Shown: positions 21,501 through 30,183 of the stretch, piece by piece | Position numbering within the stretch: the first letter of the stretch is position 1 | Layout: the number at the start of each line of letters is the position of its first letter | Assembly: GCA_023259175.1 (NCBI GenBank) | Contig: JAHFQV010000013.1 | Location: 1-56,029 of the forward strand | From: Oxalobacteraceae bacterium | GTDB lineage: Bacteria > Pseudomonadota > Gammaproteobacteria > Burkholderiales > Burkholderiaceae_D | Direction of reading: 5' to 3' | Length of the DNA stretch: 56,029 bases | Program-made: the position numbers and the translations under genes | The notes under the pieces: generated by a model | The model's input: only the letters and a program-made list of their open reading frames with translations | Databases searched by the model: none | Told to the model about the DNA's origin: nothing

Positions 21501-24203
21501 ATGTTCCATCCGAAGACCAAGCGCACACTCATTAGCATGGCCGTTGCCAGTGCTTGTGGTTTGATGAGTGTTCATAGTTTCGCTCAGCAGACGGCTACAC
21601 CCAATAGCACCGAAAAAGCGGACGATAAAAAAGCACAAGCAAAAAAAGACAGTGAACAAATTCAAGAGGTCCAGGTCACTGCAACACGTTACTCCACCTC
21701 GCTTCTAAAAACACCTCTGGCAGTGACCGCCTTTAGTCAAGACAGTTTGAGTCGCTTGGGTGTCACGAGTGCGAAAGATTTGGCGAACGAAGTTCCTAAC
21801 GTCACCATCGTACAAACCAATGATTCGGCCATTCAAGTAACGATACGCGGTATCACCTCGAGCAATACCACAGAAATTGGCGATCCTGCTGTTGGCTTCC
21901 ACGTCGATGGCTTGTATTCGCCACGCCCTCAAGGCGCGCAGGCTTTGATGTTTGACGTCGAACAGGTTGAGATTTTGCGTGGACCACAAGGTACTTTGTT
22001 CGGCCGTAACTCCACAGGTGGAACGATTAATGTGATCTCAGCAAAGCCGGATTTCACGGGTAATTATGGTCGCGCCGAATTTGAAATCGGCAACTACAAT
22101 AAACGCCAAGCGAACTTCGTACAAAATATTAAGATCAATGACCAATTGGCTATTCGTGCGGCACTGACGAAGGCAACGCGCGATGGTTATGCCAATCAAA
22201 TGCAAGATTTTAGTGAGGCCAATCTTCCATCAAAAGGATGGATACCCGATGGTATTCCTGACGTAATGCAGCGTTGGAATCGCAAAGTTGATCCGAAAGA
22301 TTATTACACCAATCAAAACGAATGGGCCGCTCGTTTGGCTGCGGTGTACAAGGTCAATAACGACTTGAAATTGCATGCAACCTATGAAGAATTCCAGGAC
22401 TCCGGTGCGGGCGGTACTGCATTTAAAGACTGCGATTCAACCGCGGGAACGCGCTACGCTTGCCCTAAAGATTGGGGACGTTTCGATCTAAAAATCAATG
22501 TCCCTGGCGTCACCGACATGAAGATTAAAACGGTGCGTGCGGGTGCCGATTGGGTCATTGCAAAAGATATGGAGCTCGACTATAACTTTGCCTATGCCGA
22601 TCAGCAGCGCAGCCAACTTTACGATGCGGACAAAGGCAATTCCGTCGCGCTACCTTTCCAAATTACCCAGGATCATCCAAGGATTGCCGGAGGAAACAAC
22701 TGGGGAACTTGGCCTTTGGCTGACCAATACCAACAAACGGTTGATTCTCAATACATCTCGACTGTTCATGAACTGCAATTGAAACAGCGCATTGGTGATT
22801 TGAAGTATGTGGGCGGACTCTTTTGGATGCACGAAAAGAATCAAATCAATTATGAAGTGGTTGATCTGTTCCGCGCACCGGTCGGACTAGCCTCAGGTTC
22901 CTATTACGCACAGCCTGATCGTCAGGTCGATGCAAAAGCGATCTTTGCCCAGGCCGATTGGGAGTTCGCGCCAAAATGGACAGGCACAGCAGGTTTGCGC
23001 TACAGCCGCGATAGTAAAACTGATAAAGATGGTTTGAATCTCGGCGGCTGGTGGGGTCAAAAAGAGTTTTATAACGGCGGCTACGATCCAGGTACACCAG
23101 GCACGCCAGGCTATCGCTTACCGCAAGGGCATGATCTTGACTACGGTCCAGGTGGTAGTGCAGCAGCCTATAAGCTCTATGGAAAACCAAGTAAGAATGA
23201 CCATTCAGAATCTTGGAGTAAGCTCACTTGGCGCTTAGGTTTGCAAACGCAAATCAACGACAACGAAATGGCCTATACCTCACTCTCATCGGGGTACAAA
23301 GCCGGTGGCTTCGGTGACAGAACTTTGCGTTGTGGTGGCGATGTGTCCGGACCGGGCGTGCGTAAATGCGCAGACGGACAGCCGAACACAGAAACCTTTT
23401 TGCCCTACAAACCTGAGTTGGTCACTAACTTTGAAATTGGCTACAAAGGCAAATTCCTTGACAAGAAATTGAGTGTTTCAGGTGTCGCTTTTGCGATGAA
23501 TTACAAAGATCAACAACTGACCAATACCTATTTTGTCAGCAAATACGTACCTGATAAACCCTGTAATTCCGATCAACCAAAATGCGATGTGTATGAAACC
23601 TGGCGCACCATTAACGTTGGTAATACCCAGATTCGTGGTTTGGAAATTGAATGGGATTACAAACCTTGGCCCGGTGCGAAAATCGGTGGCGCGGCGACCT
23701 TACTCGATACCAAAATTCATGACTTTGGCTCCTACAGTGACGACTACAACTGCGATGCGCGTATCGAATTTAAATTGCCGCTGTGCCCAGCGCAATACGG
23801 TGGTTTAGGTCCAGACAATGGTAAGCGTTTGTACGATGTGACGAACCATAATTTGCCGAATGCACCACGTAGCACTTTCATGCTGCATTTTTCGCAAAAA
23901 TTTGATTTGCCAAGTGGATTTTCACTCACACCTTACGTGAAAATGAACTGGCGCGACAAGGCATACTTTGACGTGCGTAACGACGAATTTGCTGTCATCG
24001 GTCGCTACCAAAAAGCTTACACCTTAGTCGACGCATCAGTCCGTTTAGACGCACCCGAGGATCAATGGCACGCAGAGCTCTTTGTGCGTAATGCCACCGA
24101 TAGTAAGGCGGCATACTGGCGCGGTGCAGGCGTAGGTGCACAAATGAATTACGCACCGGTCGAACCACGTATGTTTGGTGTTCGTTTTGGTATGAATTAC
24201 TAA
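21501..24203 (+). CDS. TonB-dependent receptor, likely carbohydrate-type
   Basis: Outer-membrane active transporter of 900 residues. A signal peptide ends near SFA/QQ, followed by a Lys/Asp-rich linker and the TonB box (IQEVQVTATR). The plug shows VPNVTIVQTNDSAIQVTIRGITS, VGFHVDGLY, VEQVEILRGPQGTLFGRNSTGGTINV. The barrel ends MFGVRFGMNY. The ATG has AGGAG six bases upstream. It is followed by a flavin-dependent halogenase gene, a pairing often found in carbohydrate-utilisation loci of Xanthomonas, Caulobacter and relatives, where LacI-type repressors control such receptors. Control by a LacI-type repressor here is inferred from the operator upstream. The sugar is unknown. Confidence 0.93.
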   Translation: MFHPKTKRTLISMAVASACGLMSVHSFAQQTATPNSTEKADDKKAQAKKDSEQIQEVQVTATRYSTSLLKTPLAVTAFSQDSLSRLGVTSAKDLANEVPNVTIVQTNDSAIQVTIRGITSSNTTEIGDPAVGFHVDGLYSPRPQGAQALMFDVEQVEILRGPQGTLFGRNSTGGTINVISAKPDFTGNYGRAEFEIGNYNKRQANFVQNIKINDQLAIRAALTKATRDGYANQMQDFSEANLPSKGWIPDGIPDVMQRWNRKVDPKDYYTNQNEWAARLAAVYKVNNDLKLHATYEEFQDSGAGGTAFKDCDSTAGTRYACPKDWGRFDLKINVPGVTDMKIKTVRAGADWVIAKDMELDYNFAYADQQRSQLYDADKGNSVALPFQITQDHPRIAGGNNWGTWPLADQYQQTVDSQYISTVHELQLKQRIGDLKYVGGLFWMHEKNQINYEVVDLFRAPVGLASGSYYAQPDRQVDAKAIFAQADWEFAPKWTGTAGLRYSRDSKTDKDGLNLGGWWGQKEFYNGGYDPGTPGTPGYRLPQGHDLDYGPGGSAAAYKLYGKPSKNDHSESWSKLTWRLGLQTQINDNEMAYTSLSSGYKAGGFGDRTLRCGGDVSGPGVRKCADGQPNTETFLPYKPELVTNFEIGYKGKFLDKKLSVSGVAFAMNYKDQQLTNTYFVSKYVPDKPCNSDQPKCDVYETWRTINVGNTQIRGLEIEWDYKPWPGAKIGGAATLLDTKIHDFGSYSDDYNCDARIEFKLPLCPAQYGGLGPDNGKRLYDVTNHNLPNAPRSTFMLHFSQKFDLPSGFSLTPYVKMNWRDKAYFDVRNDEFAVIGRYQKAYTLVDASVRLDAPEDQWHAELFVRNATDSKAAYWRGAGVGAQMNYAPVEPRMFGVRFGMNY

Positions 24204-24212
24204 GTGTAGATA

Positions 24213-24256
24213 GGAATAGAGCGTCGTAATTTAGAATTTCCGGGCGTCTCTATTCC
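24213..24256 (+). other. Hairpin just after the TonB receptor gene
   Basis: GGAATAGAG (24213-24221) can pair with CTCTATTCC (24248-24256), with partial pairing further in (GCGTCG with CGGGCGT). No T-tract follows, so it is more likely an mRNA 3'-end or stability hairpin than a terminator. Confidence 0.4.
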
Positions 24257-24330
24257 CTTAGTGCAGTAAAGAAGTAAGCAATCTTGTTGTAGTAAATATT
24301 TTGATTGAACCAAACCTCTTCCAGTCCTTT

Positions 24331-24380
24331 GAGCCCTTATACTCCAATATCGCTTGGAATTTGATGGGCTCTTTTTTTTT
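24331..24380 (+). terminator. Intrinsic terminator between receptor and halogenase genes
   Basis: GAGCCC (24331-24336) pairs with GGGCTC (24366-24371), with an inner CCAA/TTGG stem, followed by nine T. It ends only 17 bases before the halogenase ATG, so read-through from the receptor promoter would be partial, giving more receptor than halogenase transcript. Confidence 0.75.
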
Positions 24381-24397
24381 GCCAGGAAAATCTAGAA

Positions 24398-25900
24398 ATG
24401 AATCATCATCGCATCAAAAAAATAGTTATCGTCGGTGGTGGCACGGCAGGATGGATGAGTGCGGCTGCACTATCGCAATTACTACCGAAAAATTATGAAT
24501 ACCGCTTAGTTGAATCCGACCAAATTTCCACCATTGGTGTCGGTGAAGCGACTATACCCAGTATCCGAAATTTCAATATGCATTTGGGTATCGATGAAGC
24601 CGAGTTTCTAAGCGCCACCCAAGCAACTTTTAAGCTCGGTATCGAATTTGTCAACTGGGGGCGCGAAAACACACGCTACTTTCACGGCTTTGGTGCGGTG
24701 GGGCGTGACCAATCTACCGCCAATTTTTTCCACTTCTGGCTTAGGCTGCAGCAACTCGGCATGGTGGGTGATCTCGACCCCTATTCCATCAATACCGTCG
24801 CCAGCCAGGACAGCAAATTTAGTCTGGGTCGGCCAGATCTACCCAACTCCCCTTTGGCTGATCTGTCTTATGCCTATCATTTCGATGCTGGACTTTACGC
24901 GAAATTTCTACGAAGCTACGCCGAAAAGCGCGGGGTGATGCGTACAGAGGGTCGCATCGTGCAAACACTGCTGCGTGAAACCGATGGCTTCATCGAGGCA
25001 CTTGTGATGGAAAACGGCGAGAAAATCGAAGCGGATTTCTTTATTGATTGCTCTGGCATGGTTGGCCTTTTAATTGAAAAGGCGCTCAATACCGGCTACG
25101 AAAATTGGACGCACTGGCTGCCTTGCGACACAGCGATTGCCGTGCCCTGTGAATTGGGTGGCTCAACACAAGCCCATACCCGATCGACCGCCCACGCTGC
25201 GGGCTGGCAGTGGCGCATACCCCTGCAACATAGGATAGGCAATGGTCATGTGTTCTCAAGCCAATTTATGCAGCAGGAGCAAGCCCAAAACATCTTAATG
25301 AAAAACCTAGACGGCAAAGCCTTAGCTGAACCACGCACACTCCAATTTACAACTGGCAAACGCAAAAAAGCCTGGAATAAAAACTGCATTGCGATTGGAC
25401 TTTCAGGTGGATTTATGGAACCACTTGAATCGACCAGTATCCACATGGTCAAAACTGGATTGATGCGCTTGATCAGCTTTTTTCCAGACCGAGATTTCGA
25501 CCAAGTCGACATTGATCATTACAATCGCCTTACGGATAAAGAATACGCACAAATTCGTGACTTTCTCATCCTGCACTACAAGATCAATAGCCGTGGTGAT
25601 TCCGAATTTTGGAAATATTGCCGCGACATGTCGGTACCTGACAGTCTGCAAGGCAAGATCGAGTTATTTGCCAGTCATGGCCGTATCTTGCGCGAAAACG
25701 AAGAACTCTTTCCGGAAGACAGTTGGCTACAAGTGATGATAGGTCAAGGTCTCCAGCCAAGACGATATAACCCTGTGGTCGATCAGCGCAGCCTCGAGGA
25801 GATTGCCGGTTTCCTCGACAATACACAAAGGGTGATACGAAAATGCGTCGATGCCATGCCCAGCCATGCCGAATTCGTGAAATCCTATTGCGCTAAATGA
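24398..25900 (+). CDS. Flavin-dependent tryptophan-halogenase-family protein
   Basis: FADH2-dependent halogenase-like enzyme of 500 residues. Visible are the FAD-binding VGGGTAGWMSAAAL, IGVGEATIP, the lysine that forms or positions the halogenating species (TFKLGIEFVNWG), the diagnostic WxWxIP motif (GWQWRIPLQHR) and the glutamate in GGFMEPLESTSIHM. By these residues it should be catalytically competent. Homologues next to TonB receptors in sugar-use loci have no proven substrate, and many are annotated as tryptophan halogenases only by homology. A separate flavin reductase is needed but not encoded here. The ATG has AGGAAAA upstream. Confidence 0.9.
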   Translation: MNHHRIKKIVIVGGGTAGWMSAAALSQLLPKNYEYRLVESDQISTIGVGEATIPSIRNFNMHLGIDEAEFLSATQATFKLGIEFVNWGRENTRYFHGFGAVGRDQSTANFFHFWLRLQQLGMVGDLDPYSINTVASQDSKFSLGRPDLPNSPLADLSYAYHFDAGLYAKFLRSYAEKRGVMRTEGRIVQTLLRETDGFIEALVMENGEKIEADFFIDCSGMVGLLIEKALNTGYENWTHWLPCDTAIAVPCELGGSTQAHTRSTAHAAGWQWRIPLQHRIGNGHVFSSQFMQQEQAQNILMKNLDGKALAEPRTLQFTTGKRKKAWNKNCIAIGLSGGFMEPLESTSIHMVKTGLMRLISFFPDRDFDQVDIDHYNRLTDKEYAQIRDFLILHYKINSRGDSEFWKYCRDMSVPDSLQGKIELFASHGRILRENEELFPEDSWLQVMIGQGLQPRRYNPVVDQRSLEEIAGFLDNTQRVIRKCVDAMPSHAEFVKSYCAK

Positions 25901-25987
25901 TTTGAAGATGTAAATGAGTTGTGTCGATATCTTTGCCAATAAAGCGCCCTAGCCTATCAGCAAAGACAAGTCCAAAAAGGCTTTTTC

Positions 25988-26467
25988 TTAAGCAGGCGCA
26001 AACTGCGGCATAGCTTCATACACTTCTTCTTTTTGGGTTGATTCTAATCGCAAATTTTCAGCGCTTAAATTGACACCGCATTCAGAACAAATTTGCCCGG
26101 GGCGGGTGACTTTTCCGCACCCTAAATGGCGAATTTGTAGCGCTGATTTCTGATCGCTGGGCATCCATTCTTCACCATACCGCATTAATTCTAATGCGAC
26201 CGGTAATAGCGCGATCCCGGCCTTAGTGAGGCGGTACTTGTAGCGAACCGGTCGATCTTGATAAGGCACCTTGACGACGATACCGGCCGCCAACATGCGT
26301 TTTAAGCGATTCGTCAAAATATTGGTGGCGGCTTTGGTAGCTCTTTGGAGTTCATCAAATTTGTAGGAACGCTTGAAGAGCTCGCGCAAAATCAACAAAA
26401 TCCATTCATCACCAATGAGTTGTGCAGCACGAGCGATGGGGCAGCTCGAAGGGAGAGGGCTAGTCAT
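25988..26467 (-). CDS. HxlR-family transcriptional regulator
   Basis: Winged-helix regulator of 159 residues that often responds to aldehydes, quinones or redox stress. The N-terminus carries the family opening SSCPIARAAQLIGDEWILLILRELF with the cysteine used for sensing in some members. The HTH follows (FDELQRATKAATNILTNRLKRML) and the wing YQDRPVRYKYRLTKAG. The C-terminal tail has a cysteine cluster (GCGKVTRPGQICSECG) that looks like a small zinc ribbon. It is convergent with the halogenase gene and divergent from a small secreted-protein gene. The target is unknown. Confidence 0.88.
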   Translation of the reverse strand: MTSPLPSSCPIARAAQLIGDEWILLILRELFKRSYKFDELQRATKAATNILTNRLKRMLAAGIVVKVPYQDRPVRYKYRLTKAGIALLPVALELMRYGEEWMPSDQKSALQIRHLGCGKVTRPGQICSECGVNLSAENLRLESTQKEEVYEAMPQFAPA

Positions 26468-26853
26468 TATTCTTATCCTTTTTTTGTATAGGCCTTACGC
26501 AAAACATACGCTGGCTTGTTAGCGCTTGCCTGATCGAACCTAAGGACAAGCTTTGCATCCTCACCTAAACATCGCAATTTTGCCTAAGACCTCTGTAACA
26601 GTGTATGCACGCAAAATCCCGCATGTCACCGCACCGAACCCTGTCTCCATGCAGTTCGGTTTCCGCACAAATCAGATATACGCACAATTGAGCGCATATC
26701 GAATATATACATTCTACACACTTGCAATTTGAAAGTCTAGGATGTATTATTGGTTTGTTGCTTGCATTTTGCAAGTTGCCTTTCGAGTGGACTGTAAAAA
26801 CGAAGGCTATTGATGTCCTTCACATTTTCAACCATCAATCTAGGGAGTAAATC
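26468..26853. other. Intergenic region between divergent hxlR-type gene and small secreted-protein gene
   Basis: A 386 bp gene-free stretch. It should hold the promoters of both flanking genes. I see no strong hairpin, repeat or consensus promoter to report beyond an AGGGAG ribosome site before 26854. Confidence 0.35.
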
Positions 26854-27195
26854 ATGAAATCCTATCTATCTACCAGTCTAGTTGCGTTGCTTGTAACGGG
26901 ATTGGCAAACAGCCTTCCCGCAGACGCGCAAAACCTCGTTCCAAACAAGTTGACTAGCTTAGAAAACCAAGTTCAAAAGCCAAAAGAGTCAGGACTTGAC
27001 GCACATCATGACGACATGAAACGTGGACCTTTGGCCGATTTTTATGAACTTGTTGCGCAGTATCCACAACAAAAAGCAAAAACAAGTCTGCTAGAAAAGC
27101 AGGTATCGAATAAGCTAGCTTCTAAGCCGAAGAACGAATCGGAAAAAATCGACATCAGTGAAAGCGAGGTCATGTTAGTTGCAAAAAAGCCGTGA
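26854..27195 (+). CDS. Small secreted protein of unknown function (113 aa)
   Basis: No family recognised. It has a clear signal peptide (KSYLSTSLVALLVTGLANSLPADAQ) with likely cleavage after ADA. The mature part is about 87 residues, hydrophilic and rich in Lys, Glu and Ser, without cysteines. A strong AGGGAG precedes the ATG. The likely location is the periplasm or outside the cell. It lies between the hxlR-type gene and an EpsA/LuxR-type regulator, on the same strand as the latter, separated from it by 225 bp. Confidence 0.6.
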   Translation: MKSYLSTSLVALLVTGLANSLPADAQNLVPNKLTSLENQVQKPKESGLDAHHDDMKRGPLADFYELVAQYPQQKAKTSLLEKQVSNKLASKPKNESEKIDISESEVMLVAKKP

Positions 27196-27420
27196 ACCGT
27201 TGGAAAAGAAGTTTCTAGATAAGTTGTGAATCGCTAAAACAAAGAAGCATGCCATAACGAAAATGGCGGCAAAAATCTTGAAAGCGAATCACAGGCAAAT
27301 CGGGCAGCAAAAAACGCATGTAATTGTTTGCCATTTTGTGCGACAAACTATTCAAAATGTGATGCTGTATTCATAGTTTTAGCCTCGCCAAGGGGGGTAT
27401 CTTTATGTGGGCAATCCGAA

Positions 27421-28140
27421 ATGAATGATTTACTTGTATTGAACATGATAGAACAACTGACTCAGGTCAGAAATCAAACCGAGTTTTCAAGTTGGGTCGA
27501 AAATCAATTGCTGTGCGGCTGTTCGGCCAGCAGTGTGTTAATAGGATTCGGAAAAATGCTGTCTGAATATTCGATGACAGCGCATTATGTGAGTCCGGGT
27601 TTTCCAAAATCGCTCATCAAAACATTCGATATCCATGACCCGCATCTGGCCGTGCCTATGTTTGATGAATGGCGTCACCAACGTTCACCAGTGATGGCCA
27701 ATTTGAGCGAAGAAACGAGCCACGACATGCTGTGGCAAACAATGTTTAAGCAAAAGGGATATCGACAAGTCGCCGTTGCGGTGAATATGGATCAAAGAGA
27801 TGGCTCGACCACCTACATGTGTCTGACCGACTTAAAGTGCTACGAAGAAGACATGCCACTCGAGGTATTTCGAAAGCACTTCGCCATCATCGCGCCGATC
27901 TTGCACAGTGTCTTATCTCAGATCGAATATCAAACAAATCTGGAAAAGAAAGACAACAAGATCGCCAAGCTAACTCCACGTGAGAATGAAATTTTGCGTT
28001 GGATAAAGGAGGGAAAAACCAACTTCGAGATTTCCTGCATTCTGGGCATTTCATTTTCAACGATCAAAAATCATGTGCAGAAAATTTTGATTAAATTGGG
28101 TGTCAATAATCGCACTCAAGCGATTGCAAAATACAGCTGA
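27421..28140 (+). CDS. LuxR-type transcriptional regulator, EpsA-like
   Basis: Regulator of about 239 residues. The N-terminal half (about 1-170) is a ligand-type domain resembling EpsA and autoinducer-binding regulators; the C-terminal half has a GerE/LuxR helix-turn-helix (LTPRENEILRWIKEGKTNFE, then GISFSTIKNHVQKILIKLGVNNRTQAIA). I used the ATG at 27421. A short open frame, MWAIRNE, begins at 27405 after AAGGGGGG and ends at 27426-27428, so the regulator start may depend on coupling to it. It is convergent with the lipid cluster at 28.2-46.1 kb and is a candidate regulator of it. Confidence 0.75.
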   Translation: MNDLLVLNMIEQLTQVRNQTEFSSWVENQLLCGCSASSVLIGFGKMLSEYSMTAHYVSPGFPKSLIKTFDIHDPHLAVPMFDEWRHQRSPVMANLSEETSHDMLWQTMFKQKGYRQVAVAVNMDQRDGSTTYMCLTDLKCYEEDMPLEVFRKHFAIIAPILHSVLSQIEYQTNLEKKDNKIAKLTPRENEILRWIKEGKTNFEISCILGISFSTIKNHVQKILIKLGVNNRTQAIAKYS

Positions 28141-28166
28141 GCTGCATCAGAAAAACCCAGTCTGGA

Positions 28167-28199
28167 ACATGTAAGTTAGGTGTAACTTAGCTTACATGT
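28167..28199. repeat. Nested palindrome between convergent genes
   Basis: ACATGTAAG (28167-28175) and CTTACATGT (28191-28199) are perfect 9-base arms with an inner AAGTTA/TAACTT pair. No T-tract follows. It may act as a weak bidirectional terminator or a protein-binding site. Confidence 0.4.
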
Positions 28200-28233
28200 C
28201 CTGGCCGTGTGCTTTCCTATCTTAGCCTCAAGC

Positions 28234-29106
28234 TCAGCTTCCCTTCAAGCTATGACGTTTTCGATACGCGTCAATCAGCGTTAGAGAATCAATCGCCCAG
28301 GGATGAAAGCGCGGGTTGAAGTATTTCAAAAAAACGCTGAAGGTCTTGCTGAGTACGCCGCCGCGACCAAAAAGGTAGACCGCGAGACGAAGGTAGGTTG
28401 TCGGTCGCCACCACAGCTTATCGCGCCAAAAAGCATACAGCAGGCGCAAAGCGATACCGGGCAACATGACCACTAACAACAAAAAAACCATCCCAATTAC
28501 CAAACTAAGATAGCCACCCGAATAATAGCGAAACACGTCGTAGCAAACCGACTTATGTGCAAGCTCCTCAACCGCATGCCATTCCCATAATTTAAACATC
28601 TCGGCATCACTATCGCGAAACCAAGCCTCCGGTTCACTCAAACCGTACTGTGAAAAAGCGGCAGTCCAATGTTCGACCGCGACAAATAAAGCCAATAAAA
28701 AACGCCGTGGCAAGAAACGTACTATCGCAGAAAATAAATGCCGCTCCCAATCTTCTAATCGTTTAAAAAAAGGATACGCTGGATGCAAGCGATCCTGATT
28801 AAACTGTCCGTGATGGGTGCCGTGAGCACATTCTTGATCACAAAATAGATGCAATTCCCTTTGCAATTTGCTGTCCTCAATTTGTGCAATAAGCGGGCGT
28901 AAGCTGCGAATAGCACAAAACTCAATATTCGGTAGCAGGCTGGACATGGTATTCCAAAAATGGCTGCGCACCGCACTGCCGCCATTCCAAGATTTGACAT
29001 CACAATGGCTAAAATCAAAATCGGGAATGACGAATTCAAAGTGTTCCGGGCTAGTGCTCATGCTCGCTGTTTGCGACGTGCTAAAACTGAGTTCCTTGGT
29101 CTTCAT
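28234..29106 (-). CDS. PF10118-type predicted metal-dependent hydrolase or di-iron protein
   Basis: About 290 residues. Motifs match the PF10118 'predicted metal-dependent hydrolase' family: FCDQECAHGTHHGQFN, VEHWTAAF and WEWHAVEELAHKSVCYDVF. The spaced Glu and His residues on helices suggest a metal site of the ferritin-like kind, though the family is biochemically obscure. Two C-terminal hydrophobic helices (about 195-245) suggest membrane association. I chose the ATG at 29106 because it overlaps the stop of the upstream AlkB-like gene (ATGA); the longer frame from 29184 adds a Ser/Cys-rich piece inside that gene. It is the last gene of the minus-strand operon. Confidence 0.75.
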   Translation of the reverse strand: MKTKELSFSTSQTASMSTSPEHFEFVIPDFDFSHCDVKSWNGGSAVRSHFWNTMSSLLPNIEFCAIRSLRPLIAQIEDSKLQRELHLFCDQECAHGTHHGQFNQDRLHPAYPFFKRLEDWERHLFSAIVRFLPRRFLLALFVAVEHWTAAFSQYGLSEPEAWFRDSDAEMFKLWEWHAVEELAHKSVCYDVFRYYSGGYLSLVIGMVFLLLVVMLPGIALRLLYAFWRDKLWWRPTTYLRLAVYLFGRGGVLSKTFSVFLKYFNPRFHPWAIDSLTLIDAYRKRHSLKGS

Positions 29107-30173
29107 TGCTGCGCTCCATCTCGCGCAACGAGTCCAGCCGCAACTTGAAATTGAAGCAAACGCGGGTGAATTAGAGCACGCCAAAAAGGCGGAAACAGGC
29201 TCAGCAAAAAAAGCAAAGGGTAGCTGATCGGTAAGCGTGGGCTACCCGAAATACAAACAAGTTCGGCGTAACTCTTATGCGGATTGATATGGTGATCGGC
29301 GTGCTTTTGTACGCTTATAAGCACCAGATTACTAAATGGGAGATCGCAATCCCAGGCATGATGTTCGGTAACTCTAGCGAGCTTGCCCTGAGTATCTTCG
29401 CTTCGACGTAAACCGTAATGCCCGATATAATTCATCATCTCCAATACCAAAATCCCGATGCAAGATTGCACGATAAAAAAGCTGAGCGCAAGACCACCAA
29501 ATAAAAATAAAATCAGCAGCGCCCACGCCAAACTGAGTGCATAACCAAAGCTGTTTTCTAGCAGCGCCTTCTTGCGGAAATAGCTATTGCTCTGCGAAGC
29601 ATTTGCACCCCACCAACCGAACAGATTAACCGCAATGGCTTTCGGTAAGTAGGCATATAAAGATTGCCCGTAGCGGGCCGATGTTGGATCCTGTGGTGTA
29701 GCGACCAGCAGGTGATGGCTATGAATATGCGCTAATTTCGCACCGGTGTAACAACTGGTCGAAAAAAGACAAATTCCAAAAAAACGTTCAAAGCGGCTAC
29801 CGTGGTGTATCAATTCATGTGCAGGGTTTTGCGCATACAGTGCCGATAAAATGCCCGCATTAATCACACAAGCGACAAGCTCAATGGCATTGAGCGTATG
29901 GTTCCCCACGTACCATGCGAAGAAAAAAATCGAAAATACTTGTAGCGGCAAGCTTAGGAGAACCACCACCATTTCATTTAAAGAATGACGTGCATCGGCA
30001 TCCTCAAATTTGAGTATGCCGCGACTCCCCAAAAAATCCAAAAAAGGAATACAGCCAAAGATAAAAAACAAATTCGCCCAAACAAATTCAAGACCGCCAC
30101 TCTTTTGAGAAATACCAAAGAAAATGCCGTAGTGAATAATCGCAGGTAAAAAGAAAGCCCAATAGCGCCACAT
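29103..30173 (-). CDS. AlkB-like membrane di-iron fatty-acid desaturase or hydroxylase
   Basis: Integral membrane oxygenase of 356 residues with the histidine boxes of the AlkB alkane-hydroxylase and desaturase family: HELIHHG, HIHSHHLLVATPQDP, NYIGHYG, and KHADHHINPH. About six hydrophobic helices. It should insert oxygen into, or desaturate, an alkyl chain using electrons from a ferredoxin or rubredoxin. No rubredoxin is in the cluster, but a ferredoxin-reductase fusion is encoded at 38501. A paralogue lies at 39621. Coupled to the gene downstream by a four-base overlap. Confidence 0.88.
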   Translation of the reverse strand: MWRYWAFFLPAIIHYGIFFGISQKSGGLEFVWANLFFIFGCIPFLDFLGSRGILKFEDADARHSLNEMVVVLLSLPLQVFSIFFFAWYVGNHTLNAIELVACVINAGILSALYAQNPAHELIHHGSRFERFFGICLFSTSCYTGAKLAHIHSHHLLVATPQDPTSARYGQSLYAYLPKAIAVNLFGWWGANASQSNSYFRKKALLENSFGYALSLAWALLILFLFGGLALSFFIVQSCIGILVLEMMNYIGHYGLRRSEDTQGKLARVTEHHAWDCDLPFSNLVLISVQKHADHHINPHKSYAELVCISGSPRLPISYPLLFLLSLFPPFWRALIHPRLLQFQVAAGLVARDGAQQ

Positions 30174-30183
30174 AGCGAACCCC

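Noticed and set aside
27977-27982. CACGTG inside the LuxR-type gene as a parS site
   Set aside because: Flanking bases do not fit the palindrome on either side, and it is far from parAB.
28167-28199. lux-box-type operator for the LuxR regulator
   Set aside because: The palindrome is 33 bases, much longer than the 20-base lux box, and lies after, not before, the gene.
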